Virus record (IMG/VR): IMGVR_UViG_3300050343_000199
Location: 124,001 to 188,000 of that record
Origin: a virus
Reading direction: 5' to 3' (one strand)
Length of the DNA stretch: 64,000 bases
In this document: piece after piece, positions 14,394 through 23,157 of the stretch
Position numbering within the stretch: position 1 is the stretch's first letter
How the letters are laid out: every line of letters starts with the position of its first letter
Notes under the pieces: model-generated
Databases searched by the model: none
Told to the model about the DNA's origin: nothing
Seen by the model: only the letters and a program-made list of their open reading frames with translations
Program-made: the position numbers and the translations under genes

Positions 14394-15391
14394 TATTATG
14401 TCTAACTCAACTTGCGACTGTCCCTGCCACACTGGCGGCAGATGTCGGGGGTGTAAGTGCAACAGCAAATCCGATAGCTAATAGTTCAGGCTCAGTTACG
14501 AACCAAGCTATTCAGGTATTACAAGGACCATATATCACTAACCAATATGGTGGTGGTATCGCATGTCAAGGACCTACTGCTAACATAACACCATTCATTA
14601 CTCATGCTCGTAATGAGAAGGATCCATTTGAGACACACTACATGGAACCTCAATACGACAACAGAGATTTTGAAGGTCAGATGGTAGAGACTCAAAAAAA
14701 TGTGAAGAACTGGCCATGGGAATCTTGGTATGATGATAGAACATATACCAACTCAGATGGTGAGACTGTTCGTGCATTTGAAGATGGTGCAGACATGACT
14801 ATCACTACCATGGAAATGATGGGTGATGGTGTGCCTGATAATCCAGGTCACGAACTCTGGAGGAAACCAGTAAGAACTGGAGACACTAGAAATTATAGCA
14901 CAAGCGTTGGATTATCTGCAACAATCTCTTTCCCACTTGATGGTGGAATGCAAGAGCGTTGTAAGCAAGCAGCAGATACTCAGATTCAAATGCAGCAACA
15001 GATGATTGCTAATAAAAGATTAGATTTTGAGATTGCGAGACTTAAGAATTGCGGTCAGTTAATGCAGGCAGGTATCAGTTTCCACCCACGTAGCCCATAC
15101 TTTAAAATATGTGCAGACGTGGTAGTTAACAATGTTAATACCGTCAAGCAACATCGTCACTCTATCCCTTCGGTTTCAGTGCCGAACGTAAGATCTTTAT
15201 CGCCCGGTTCCGATCCCGTTGCTCCGCCTTCCTCTCAGTCGCAGACAATACAGGGGGCTTCTTACCCCGTAAGGCAGCAATCTTCTTCACAACCTTCTTC
15301 GTCACAGGTTTCACCACTTTTAACAAAAGATCAGCAAGAGGCTTTGCAAGCAGTGCAGAGGTCGTCGCAACTACAGCAATTGAGGCGGTAA
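14375..15391 (+). CDS. Exported protein 3, no usual start codon
   Basis: An open frame of about 338 residues. It begins with a convincing signal peptide (KYLYPVVLCLTQLATVPATLA, then ADVGG) but no ATG, GTG, TTG or CTG lies in frame at the expected place; the only in-frame ATG is 91 codons earlier inside gene 2. The middle is acidic and aromatic, then a coiled-coil stretch (KQAADTQIQMQQQM) and a Ser/Gln/Pro-rich tail that overlaps a minus-strand gene. The start given is the first codon of the signal-like segment. A -1 frameshift from gene 2 or a sequence error are possible. Confidence 0.55.
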   Translation, partial: KYLYPVVLCLTQLATVPATLAADVGGVSATANPIANSSGSVTNQAIQVLQGPYITNQYGGGIACQGPTANITPFITHARNEKDPFETHYMEPQYDNRDFEGQMVETQKNVKNWPWESWYDDRTYTNSDGETVRAFEDGADMTITTMEMMGDGVPDNPGHELWRKPVRTGDTRNYSTSVGLSATISFPLDGGMQERCKQAADTQIQMQQQMIANKRLDFEIARLKNCGQLMQAGISFHPRSPYFKICADVVVNNVNTVKQHRHSIPSVSVPNVRSLSPGSDPVAPPSSQSQTIQGASYPVRQQSSSQPSSSQVSPLLTKDQQEALQAVQRSSQLQQLRR

Positions 15392-15968
15392 CAGTTATCA
15401 TACCTGCTGATGGTATGTTCTGTACAATCTGATCAGGTATTGTAAGGTTTTCAAATACAGGGAGACATTCTTTTCCGACTGTCTCATACCCAGTAATCTT
15501 TTTATTACCCTCTAGGATTTTTCCTACAGGGTTTTTTAATTCTTGTGCTCTACTAGGACACTCTGCTAATGCAGCATCAGTTTTAGGAGCTGGTGGTGTA
15601 GCAGGAGTCTCTGGTGTTTTTGTATCTGGTGGAATGATTGGTGGAGGTGGTGGACCCTCATTTGTTATAGTTAACCTACGTGGATCATAATCTATTGGAT
15701 TATAACTAGGTGTTCCTGCATCACAGAATACTTGTACACCATCTCTATCTTCTTCTTTGAGTGTTTGATTCTCACTACTATCCCTATGGGACTCAACACA
15801 CCCTGGTATATTAATAATAGGAATACCCACCTGTGTAGTTACGGGTGGGTAAATTGGTAGTGCCTGTGGAGGATTAGTCATCCAATCAGGCATTACATTA
15901 ATATTCAAATCACGAATATCACCAACACGAATATCATTATTCGGTATATTAATATTAGGTATGTCCAT
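15162..15968 (-). CDS. Pro-rich membrane protein
   Basis: 268 residues starting on an ATG overlapping the upstream TGA. N-terminal INIP-type segments, a proline run (PPPPPIIPP) near residue 110, a hydrophobic helix at about 190-212, then a very basic tail (KPVTKKVVKKIAALRGKK). It shares the P-x-INIP signature with the 210-residue protein upstream. The last 230 nt are antisense to the tail of exported gene 3. Likely a membrane or virion protein; function unknown. Confidence 0.62.
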   Translation of the reverse strand: MDIPNINIPNNDIRVGDIRDLNINVMPDWMTNPPQALPIYPPVTTQVGIPIINIPGCVESHRDSSENQTLKEEDRDGVQVFCDAGTPSYNPIDYDPRRLTITNEGPPPPPIIPPDTKTPETPATPPAPKTDAALAECPSRAQELKNPVGKILEGNKKITGYETVGKECLPVFENLTIPDQIVQNIPSAGMITVTASIAVVATTSALLAKPLADLLLKVVKPVTKKVVKKIAALRGKKPPVLSATERKAEQRDRNRAIKILRSALKPKG

Positions 15969-16600
15969 CAGCAATCATTAAATACACTACCAACTGTAGA
16001 ACCAAGTGAGGATCCTGCCTTTTGTCCTAGTAGAAGTGCCCATCCACCTGCTAACCATCCAACGTATGGGATGCCAACAGCAGCAGGAACAGCAACACCA
16101 GCAGCGATAGCACTACCTGCCATTGCACCTTGACTCCGTGCGCCAGCGTCCGCCACTAAACACTCTGCTTCTTTTGCAGTCAACTTTCCCTCATCATCTG
16201 TTGCACCTCCCATATTTCTGGTGCCTTCCATAGTGAACTGATCGCTACGATACTCACGACGGTTCTCGTATTTCTTACCACCAAAGAATCCACTTTGATT
16301 TTTTTGAAGTTCTAAGGATCTATCGGACTGGAGAACTTTAGGATCGTTTGCACGATACTCAATCTCATATCCATCCTTACCAGCTTTAATGGTATATGAT
16401 GAATAATCTCCACGAGGGATATTGATTGTGGGTACGTTTGGAACTTGTGGTTCTTCTGGTCTATGGATTACATAACCCAACAAACCAACATGTGCTAAAG
16501 CAAAGAGTCCACCTAGTGTCAGTGCAATACCTTTGATAGGAGACTTATTTGGTGCCCCAACTTTTTCAGTTCCATCTACTCTAAATGTTTCGTTAGTCAT
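15968..16600 (-). CDS. Membrane protein with Gly/Ala-rich C-terminus
   Basis: 210 residues. A single transmembrane helix at about 25-46 follows a short basic N-terminus, then PTINIPRGDY, a charged middle, and a Gly/Ala/Val-rich hydrophobic C-terminal region (about 155-200) that resembles glycine-zipper segments. Two late cysteines. It is in a tight minus-strand group with three other membrane proteins. Role unknown; glycine-zipper regions suggest oligomerisation in a membrane. Confidence 0.65.
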   Translation of the reverse strand: MTNETFRVDGTEKVGAPNKSPIKGIALTLGGLFALAHVGLLGYVIHRPEEPQVPNVPTINIPRGDYSSYTIKAGKDGYEIEYRANDPKVLQSDRSLELQKNQSGFFGGKKYENRREYRSDQFTMEGTRNMGGATDDEGKLTAKEAECLVADAGARSQGAMAGSAIAAGVAVPAAVGIPYVGWLAGGWALLLGQKAGSSLGSTVGSVFNDC

Positions 16601-16602
16601 AG

Positions 16603-16866
16603 TTAGAATGGCAAGGAAGGAATAGCACCACCAGTAGCAGCAGGCATACCTATAGCACCACCAGTAGCACCAGGGAGTTCTGGCATTGCAGAGTCCATCA
16701 TTCCAGGAAGTTGTCCAGCAATTGCTTCTGCTGCTGCAGATGCAACTTGAGATTTAATATTCTCAACAATAGAATCTTTATTGAGATATAGTGCGGTGCC
16801 TCCACCGATGATACCTGCAGTTCCTACAAATGATAGTACTGCTAAAACATTAATTACTTTTTGCAT
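16603..16866 (-). CDS. Small membrane-anchored Gly/Ala-rich protein
   Basis: 87 residues: N-terminal hydrophobic helix (about 5-28, could be an uncleaved signal anchor), an Ala-rich helix, then a repeat of GATGGAIGMP and AATGGAIP. It lies 3 nt before the next gene. No recognised domain. Confidence 0.62.
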   Translation of the reverse strand: MQKVINVLAVLSFVGTAGIIGGGTALYLNKDSIVENIKSQVASAAAEAIAGQLPGMMDSAMPELPGATGGAIGMPAATGGAIPSLPF

Positions 16867-16877
16867 TTTATTCTCCG

Positions 16878-17303
16878 TTACATTTTATATTTTTCATCAG
16901 TAGAAATTTTGACTGGTGCCTGTTCAATACGAATAGTTTGTCCAGGTGCAGTTTGTGCTGCTTTCTCAATCAATCTTTCCATCTGTTCTTTGGTGATACC
17001 ACCACCACCATTACTACTACCACCTTCTCCTGCTTTCTTCGCTGCCTGGACACCAAAAGTAGCTAAAACTCCAGTGAAGACGCTGGCGATAAAAGTTGGA
17101 TCTAGTTTTTGTTCAGGAATTCCAAGTGCTGGTGGAAGTTTGATGTATGCCAGCGTGAGTATTCCGCCAGACCAAACAAGGATGCCGAGCCTAACAAAAG
17201 TAGACAGAATAGCAAGCTGCTCTTCTTTATCATCTGCTGCCTCCTTAATTTTACCGAGAAGACCTTTCTTTTTAGGTTCTTCCTTCTTTACTTCTTCTGA
17301 CAT
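16878..17303 (-). CDS. Membrane protein with charged ends
   Basis: 141 residues: a Lys/Glu-rich start (MSEEVKKEEPKKKG), two hydrophobic segments at about 31-53 and 68-85, a Gly/Ser linker and a C-terminal helix. Possibly two membrane passes with both ends in the cytoplasm. First gene of the four-protein membrane group; an AATAAATA box lies upstream at 17325. Function unknown; a holin has two or three helices of this kind, but nothing else supports that. Confidence 0.65.
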   Translation of the reverse strand: MSEEVKKEEPKKKGLLGKIKEAADDKEEQLAILSTFVRLGILVWSGGILTLAYIKLPPALGIPEQKLDPTFIASVFTGVLATFGVQAAKKAGEGGSSNGGGGITKEQMERLIEKAAQTAPGQTIRIEQAPVKISTDEKYKM

Positions 17304-17324
17304 ACATCAACAGCAAGGCTCTTT

Positions 17325-17332
17325 TATTTATT
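17325..17332 (-). promoter_or_regulatory. Late-promoter-like AATAAATA
   Basis: Minus strand AATAAATA (17332-17325), 22 nt before the start of the 141-residue membrane protein and overlapping the protease stop. Confidence 0.45.
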
Positions 17333-19721
17333 GTTTATAAAGTCCATTAACTCTTGGGTAAATTTGTCTATTGTAATTAAGATTATTATCTTCCCTATCT
17401 GTAGTGCGTCTACCATTCAAAGTAGATTGTTTAAACCCAGAAATATATCCAGTAGTTGGTCTTGGATTGCTACAAAATACTTCTCGGTTAGGACTACCTT
17501 TTGAACAAGTGTAATCATCATATCCACCTTGCTGTCCTATATTACTTACAGCATTTATAACAATACTTCCTTCCATATTACTGTGACTACCACACTGATA
17601 CTTAACTGTCTGTCCAGAGTATGTACTTCCCGGTGTCCAAATAACTTGAGTGGCATTGTTAGCAAATCCTTGACCAGTTACACCAGGAATGTTATTACCA
17701 CTTGAATCTCTAATGTAAAGAGGGTGAGTCCAAGATGCTCCTGCAGTTAAATTAATAGTTCCTTGCATACCAGGGTGAGCACCACACTGATACTTGTATG
17801 TTCCAGAGGAATATCCACTTGTGTCCCATAGAATTTGGTTCCCTTGAGAATTAGCTCCCTGACCAGTGACCCCGGTCGTAAGATTATTTCCGCTACTATC
17901 TCTAAGATATATTGGGTGAGTGGTCATGTTTGCAGCTAACTCCATATCAAGTGAGTCACCTACGGTGAGGTTTATGGTAGGGTTCCAACTCTGAGATCCA
18001 TTAGTATCAGTCATTTGATAACCATTACTAGTTTGACCAGCATCTACCTGATAGTAAACATACCCGCCAGCGGAGGGAAGAGTGATAGTCAAAGTATCGT
18101 TAGGATCAATAGTTATAGTCGGATCAAGTCCATTAATATTACCATTACTATCTGTTCCGGTTAGGTAGTAATCTTGAGATGTAGTTTGAGCTCTATCAAT
18201 AGAGATGTTGTAGCTGTTACCAGTAGCACCAAGAATATCAAAGTCCATCAAGTCATCACGAGAAAAATTTCTAATGAATTGAATTGCATCATCATTAGTA
18301 AATCTTTCTCTACCCGTAGCAGCACAGGCAAGGATACCACATACCTGAGGCGATGCCATACTAGTACCACTAATCGTTAGCATGTTATCAATACCAGCAG
18401 GATATCCTGGTCTTGTAATAGGTCCCTTATTCTTTCCCTTGGCTCCATCACCACCAATAGAAAGAATATTTGAACCAGGAGCAAAGACATCAATCCTTTC
18501 TCCAAAGTTTGTAAACGATGACCGGCGATGATCGCTAGTAGTATTAATTGAACCTACACAAATGAAACCCTTTGCATGGCAAGGGGAGCTCCCTCTATGC
18601 ATATTACGGATATACCCACTTATCTTAATTTTATTATTATAATCTTGATGACCTTCACGGACAGAATATGTATTTGCATTACCGGCAGCACCAACCATAA
18701 CAACACCTTCTTCCATAGCATCAATAGCATCTAGATCTAGAGCTTCATATCTAGAAGGATATCCATTTGGATTATATCTAGCACCAAAGTCAGCTTGGAT
18801 TCCATCATTAGTCCACCCTGAAGGACCGGGATTATTAGCATCATATGTCGTTCCTCGGTAAGTAATATACTCTACATCACCAGAATTCCAATCACCAGTA
18901 TAAGCATATCCCCAACTATTATTACATATAGTAGGGTTTCTTCTACCCGTTACAGGATTGATCGGTTTAGTTCTATGAAACTCTCTTACATAATCAAAAA
19001 TTCTCAGAGCTCCATGTGATCCTCCAAAGGTAAGCGCATAAATGTTTGCTTCTTTTGCCCACCCATAATACTTTCCAGCAACAGTACCTGCAACATGACA
19101 CCCATGATCATCGGCATTACTAATAGGAGGGTGTGAATAATTACCACCATAACCTAGATTAGAATGTTCTACATACCAATCGTACTGAACAAATCTACTT
19201 TGTCCTGGAGTAACCGCTTCGCTTTCCCATTCATCAGAATCAAATCCAACTTCACCATCAACAATAACTACATCAACATGACGACCATCATTAAAAATAT
19301 TTACATCTTTACCTACTGTTCTTTGATTGGTTCCCCAAACACCTTTCATTCTCTCAGCAATAGTTCCAGCTGAATGAAGATGTCCCCACTGACGATCATT
19401 TTGTTGAGCAACATTAGTAGTACTATACTTTGTAAAGTCACCAACGATATCATATGGACTTTGATTAGTATATCCACAAAGTGTTGGTTCTAAACCAAGT
19501 TCTTCCGGGGATAATTCACAAGCAATAACTCTCTCATCTTGAGAAACTAATACAGATTCTTCTTCTGTTAATTTGTAGTGTGTATTCCTACTAACTGATC
19601 TACGATCTAAAAGTTCTACTGCTCTATCTGGAATGTATAGCGCACCACCTTCTGTCTCCATGTCATTATAGAGACTCTGTAGATCTTCATACGATCTACA
19701 TGAGACAATATATTCTTTCAT
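17328..19721 (-). CDS. Subtilisin-like protease with two cupredoxin-like repeats
   Basis: 797 residues. Residues 1-75 resemble an I9-type propeptide. The S8 catalytic triad is readable: Asp155 (VVIVDG), His206 (DDHGCHVAGT) and Ser454 (SGTSMASP), with oxyanion Asn348 (GAAGN). Behind the protease are two tandem repeats beginning THP(I/L)Y(L/I)RDSSGNN and ending YQCG(A/S)HxxMxGxI, the C-x2-H-x2-M pattern of copper-binding cupredoxins. There is no signal peptide. It is followed after 25 nt by four membrane proteins. Possibly virion-borne and used at the cell envelope, but the substrate is unknown. Confidence 0.85.
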   Translation of the reverse strand: MKEYIVSCRSYEDLQSLYNDMETEGGALYIPDRAVELLDRRSVSRNTHYKLTEEESVLVSQDERVIACELSPEELGLEPTLCGYTNQSPYDIVGDFTKYSTTNVAQQNDRQWGHLHSAGTIAERMKGVWGTNQRTVGKDVNIFNDGRHVDVVIVDGEVGFDSDEWESEAVTPGQSRFVQYDWYVEHSNLGYGGNYSHPPISNADDHGCHVAGTVAGKYYGWAKEANIYALTFGGSHGALRIFDYVREFHRTKPINPVTGRRNPTICNNSWGYAYTGDWNSGDVEYITYRGTTYDANNPGPSGWTNDGIQADFGARYNPNGYPSRYEALDLDAIDAMEEGVVMVGAAGNANTYSVREGHQDYNNKIKISGYIRNMHRGSSPCHAKGFICVGSINTTSDHRRSSFTNFGERIDVFAPGSNILSIGGDGAKGKNKGPITRPGYPAGIDNMLTISGTSMASPQVCGILACAATGRERFTNDDAIQFIRNFSRDDLMDFDILGATGNSYNISIDRAQTTSQDYYLTGTDSNGNINGLDPTITIDPNDTLTITLPSAGGYVYYQVDAGQTSNGYQMTDTNGSQSWNPTINLTVGDSLDMELAANMTTHPIYLRDSSGNNLTTGVTGQGANSQGNQILWDTSGYSSGTYKYQCGAHPGMQGTINLTAGASWTHPLYIRDSSGNNIPGVTGQGFANNATQVIWTPGSTYSGQTVKYQCGSHSNMEGSIVINAVSNIGQQGGYDDYTCSKGSPNREVFCSNPRPTTGYISGFKQSTLNGRRTTDREDNNLNYNRQIYPRVNGLYKQ

Positions 19722-19722
19722 A

Positions 19723-20742
19723 TCAGACCTCTAGTTGTACAAAGTGTAGAGTTACTGTAATATTTTGAGTGCCACCACTTTTATTTACAACCTTAACATA
19801 AGCAGTTGTTGATGGTGTTCCATCATCATTCCAACCAATAGTACCTGGAGTAATAGGTTGCGTACCACCATCGGTCGTAATAATCTCAGCAATTACACCA
19901 GATCCTGGTTGAGGATCCGTAACTTCATTTCTGGATATATCATTACTTCTAGCAGTAGATGATGTATAAAGTGTTACCCATGCAGCATGTGATGTTTGAA
20001 TCTTAAGTAATGCGTATGTTTTTGCTGCAGTAATATCAAGATAGTAACTCTGTCCATCAGCAGCAGCATTATAAGTTGCTTGAGCAGTTGTTCTACTAGT
20101 AAGACCTGATCCACCACCACCAGATGGTGCTGCTGGTTCCCATTTAGATCCATCCCAAGTTAATACATCATTAGCACTAGGTGCTGTAGTTGTAGTGTCT
20201 ACATCAGATAATGCATCAATTGAAATACCATTCAAATCTGATGCAGTGACTGCAGTTAAATATCCGGATAAATCCGGAGGAGTGTATGAAAACACTCCAC
20301 TACTATTATTATAAGAAAGAGATGCAGCACCAACAGAATTTGATGTGACAGAGAGATCTGACAATGCGATACCGCCACCTCCACCGCCGCCACCTGACTG
20401 GTCAACTGGTGCAAATGCCTGTAGTGATTGGTCCCATGCGAGAACTTTACCTCCACCACTACTACCATTAAGAGTGACACTATTAAAAGTAACGTCAATA
20501 AGTTCGGAAATACTCTCGTTATTGAGATTCATTACTGCACTAAGAACTCCAGTGCCATTAATGCTTAAATTATTTCCAATTTTAATTCCGCCAAGTGAAT
20601 TGACAGATGCAATACCTAATGTATATACGCCAGTAACACCCTGACATTTCCAGGTTGATCCAGTATTATCCCACTGCCACTGAATACCTTCAGCGGTATG
20701 GATATCACCATTGTTTGGTGATGTTGGAAAATTAATTGCCAT
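19723..20742 (-). CDS. Fibre-like structural protein
   Basis: 339 residues. The opening INFPTSPNNGDIHTAEGIQWQWD is the short motif that starts many cyanophage fibre and neck-whisker proteins; Ser/Gly/Asp-rich beta repeats follow, then a run of glycines near residue 120 and a C-terminal beta domain (KTYALLKI to the end) that I associate with virion structural proteins. It ends one base before the protease gene. Probably a trimeric fibre; which one is not clear. Confidence 0.7.
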   Translation of the reverse strand: MAINFPTSPNNGDIHTAEGIQWQWDNTGSTWKCQGVTGVYTLGIASVNSLGGIKIGNNLSINGTGVLSAVMNLNNESISELIDVTFNSVTLNGSSGGGKVLAWDQSLQAFAPVDQSGGGGGGGGIALSDLSVTSNSVGAASLSYNNSSGVFSYTPPDLSGYLTAVTASDLNGISIDALSDVDTTTTAPSANDVLTWDGSKWEPAAPSGGGGSGLTSRTTAQATYNAAADGQSYYLDITAAKTYALLKIQTSHAAWVTLYTSSTARSNDISRNEVTDPQPGSGVIAEIITTDGGTQPITPGTIGWNDDGTPSTTAYVKVVNKSGGTQNITVTLHFVQLEV

Positions 20743-20762
20743 GCTTAGAGTACTCCTTCCTT

Positions 20763-20771
20763 CTTATTTAG
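20763..20771 (-). promoter_or_regulatory. Late-promoter-like CTAAATAAG
   Basis: Minus strand CTAAATAAG (20771-20763), about 20 nt before the 339-residue fibre-like gene, close to the CTAAATAAA boxes at 13375 and 13899. Confidence 0.4.
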
Positions 20772-20772
20772 A

Positions 20773-22809
20773 TCAAACAATTTCAACAACTGCTTTCCAA
20801 CCAGACAGGTAAACCATCTTGACATTGAAAACCTGAAGGGTATTTCCTGCAGTAGTTCCAACAACACGAAGTTGAGTTGTTGAGATAGAACTGCCTGCAA
20901 AATCTTTAATTAAAATAGAACTAACAGTGCCTGCGGTAGTTCCTTGATCAACATAAACAGTAAACTCAATAGTATATCCATCTTCAAATTTAGATTCTGC
21001 AACTTGAATTTGGAAGTTTCCATTTGGTGTTTTTAAAACATAAGCAGGAGATCTAAGATCAACTGTAATCGTATCTGAACTATCAGTTATAGGTGATTGA
21101 GTAAATCCTGATTGTCCAAGTTCAACAGATTCTTCATAGTCAGACTCTTCAAAGTTTGAATCACCTGGTGATGGGAATAATTCTCCTGCAGTAGTTACTA
21201 CGTTAGTATCAATTCCAACAGCTATAGCATATTGATACCATTGAGACAGAGTAACTAGCGAAAGATCTGCTTTGTCTGGTTCATATACATTAGCATTAAA
21301 CCAGTTAAGTGCGTGAGCAGGTGCCTGAGTATTGGTTGAAATTAATCCAGCACTAATCAACTGAGATACAATTAAACTGGGTACAAATCCATCTCTCTTC
21401 TTACGTTTTCTAATCTGAGTTTTTCCACTTGATGTAGTAACTTTACTCTCATCACCTAACCACATTGAGTTATCAGACAAGAACAAGTGACGAATTTTAT
21501 ACTCAGCAGATCCTAAATCATATGCAGCATTAGAAGATGGTAAGATATGACCATTGATTTCAATGCCAGCAGCAGTTTTAATAATACTTCCAGTATTAGG
21601 ATTGATTATAATACTATCAGGACTGTTACCAAATGGTCCAGTATTATGTGCTCCAATTGCAATACTAGATGATTGATTAGAAATATTAGTAGGTGCTAAT
21701 GGTGGAGATGCATCAATCCACTGGTTGCTACTACCGTCAGCATAATAGACTTTAAGTCTACCTTCATTTGATTTCCACCAAAGATCTCCATCAACTGGAG
21801 ACGTTGGTGCATCATCAGATGTAGTAACAGTAGCACCACCACCGCTTCCACCACCTACAGAATTAATTCTAAATCCAGACGATGTTACCTGATCAATAGT
21901 AATTCCAGTACCTGCGTTTACATTGATATCATCAATCGTACCGTTACTTGAAGTCAGTCTTAACGCAGCACCAGTTGCAATTGAAGCAGCAGACTGAGAA
22001 TATGTTGTGTCAACATCAACAGGGATATCAGTTAGTTTTGCCAACTCAACCCAGTTTCCACTATGGGCAAAGTATGCACCACCAGTAGAATGAACATGTG
22101 CGAACATGCCATGATAAGTACTTGGACTAGGAAGATCAGCAGTAGTATCAAAATGAAATCTAATTCTATTACTTTGACTACTGATATCAATGATTCCTTG
22201 ACCATTAATATTATGTCCTTGGATGTCTAGATTGCCACCTAGTTGAGGTGTAGTATCTTCTTTGAGTTCAGTGATGCCAGCAGAACCTGAAGATGCTATC
22301 CATCTTGCCTGCGCTGCATCCCACTTAATATATGTACCATCAAGAATTGGACTAGGAAGATTAACGTCAGATAGATCCGTAACCGTAGATGGAATCTGAG
22401 GTTTACCAATAAGATCACTATACAAACCAGAAAACAAAGCTGGTTTGTTTAAAATAACACCAAGACCAGAAGTCTCATTCCAATCAGATTGAACTTGATT
22501 AGGAGGAATAATAGGTTTATTAATTAAATCACCGTAGTCTCCGCTTTGTCCTACTGCAGAGATTGTAGGTTTATTAAGAATTTGTGTAACACCAGATGAT
22601 GATGACCAGTCTGCATTAACTTGAGCAGCAGGGATAGAAACATCATCCCAACTAACACCATTACCGGTTGATCTAAGAAACTGACCGACATTACCTGAAG
22701 CACCATTTACTTCTAAGGGTTTGCCAGTAGGAAAATTCAAACCTTCCTTTGCTTCAACAGGACCATTATCATTGTAGTTAGCAATTTGATTTGCTAGTAA
22801 TTTAGACAT
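20773..22809 (-). CDS. Long tail-fibre-like structural protein
   Basis: 678 residues. The N-terminal third contains three imperfect repeats with the pattern Q-V-(N/Q)-(A/S)-DW and ILNKP, followed by YSDLIGKP-type steps, typical of phage tail fibres. Further on is FPTSPVDGD-like DAPTSPVDGDLWW, and the C-terminus is a beta-rich domain. A perfect TATAAATA late promoter lies 39 nt upstream. Together with the 339-residue gene this is a host-contact module and a likely host-range determinant. Confidence 0.75.
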   Translation of the reverse strand: MSKLLANQIANYNDNGPVEAKEGLNFPTGKPLEVNGASGNVGQFLRSTGNGVSWDDVSIPAAQVNADWSSSSGVTQILNKPTISAVGQSGDYGDLINKPIIPPNQVQSDWNETSGLGVILNKPALFSGLYSDLIGKPQIPSTVTDLSDVNLPSPILDGTYIKWDAAQARWIASSGSAGITELKEDTTPQLGGNLDIQGHNINGQGIIDISSQSNRIRFHFDTTADLPSPSTYHGMFAHVHSTGGAYFAHSGNWVELAKLTDIPVDVDTTYSQSAASIATGAALRLTSSNGTIDDINVNAGTGITIDQVTSSGFRINSVGGGSGGGATVTTSDDAPTSPVDGDLWWKSNEGRLKVYYADGSSNQWIDASPPLAPTNISNQSSSIAIGAHNTGPFGNSPDSIIINPNTGSIIKTAAGIEINGHILPSSNAAYDLGSAEYKIRHLFLSDNSMWLGDESKVTTSSGKTQIRKRKKRDGFVPSLIVSQLISAGLISTNTQAPAHALNWFNANVYEPDKADLSLVTLSQWYQYAIAVGIDTNVVTTAGELFPSPGDSNFEESDYEESVELGQSGFTQSPITDSSDTITVDLRSPAYVLKTPNGNFQIQVAESKFEDGYTIEFTVYVDQGTTAGTVSSILIKDFAGSSISTTQLRVVGTTAGNTLQVFNVKMVYLSGWKAVVEIV

Positions 22810-22847
22810 ACTTCTAGTCTCTCAGAATGCTGCTATTATCTATCAAA

Positions 22848-22855
22848 TATTTATA
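22848..22855 (-). promoter_or_regulatory. T4-type late promoter TATAAATA
   Basis: Minus strand TATAAATA (22855-22848), perfect match to the gp55-dependent late box, 39 nt before the tail-fibre-like gene and immediately after tRNA-Gly. Confidence 0.85.
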
Positions 22856-22858
22856 AAG

Positions 22859-22930
22859 AGCGGGAGATCGGATTTGAACCGACGACATCTAACTTGGAAG
22901 GATAGCGTTCTACCACTGAACTACACCCGC
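22859..22930 (-). tRNA. tRNA-Gly (TCC)
   Basis: Cloverleaf with acceptor GCGGGTG pairing at the 3' end (one U-U mismatch), D arm GTTC/GAAC, anticodon loop CTTCCAA (TCC), T arm with GGTTCGAATCC. CCA is not encoded. It reads GGA and GGG. Confidence 0.95.
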
Positions 22931-22931
22931 A

Positions 22932-22955
22932 AAAAAGGAGGGAGGTCAATCCCTC
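22932..22955 (-). terminator. Terminator before tRNA-Gly
   Basis: Stem GAGGGA with TCCCTC, 6-nt loop, then AGG-free run of T residues on the minus strand (CCTTTTTT). It lies after the 127-residue gene, so tRNA-Gly is downstream of a terminator. Confidence 0.65.
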
Positions 22956-23157
22956 ACTAGACTCATGCACGCCACTTGTTTTATTATTTCAGATGCTAAA
23001 CAAGAAAACAACCACACGGAAGGGGATTTACCACCAATATATTTTTACTGGAACATATAAACCAGGCGGCAAAATCTTCACCCGCACCAGGGCAAGTTTA
23101 GAGTCCATCCGAGACTGGACCAGAAGACGAATCTACCCAGCTCCACCAGGGCGAGTT

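Noticed and set aside
22944-22955. TTGACC -35-like box in the loop of the 22938 hairpin
   Set aside because: No -10 box at 16-18 nt; the downstream bases are tRNA-Gly.
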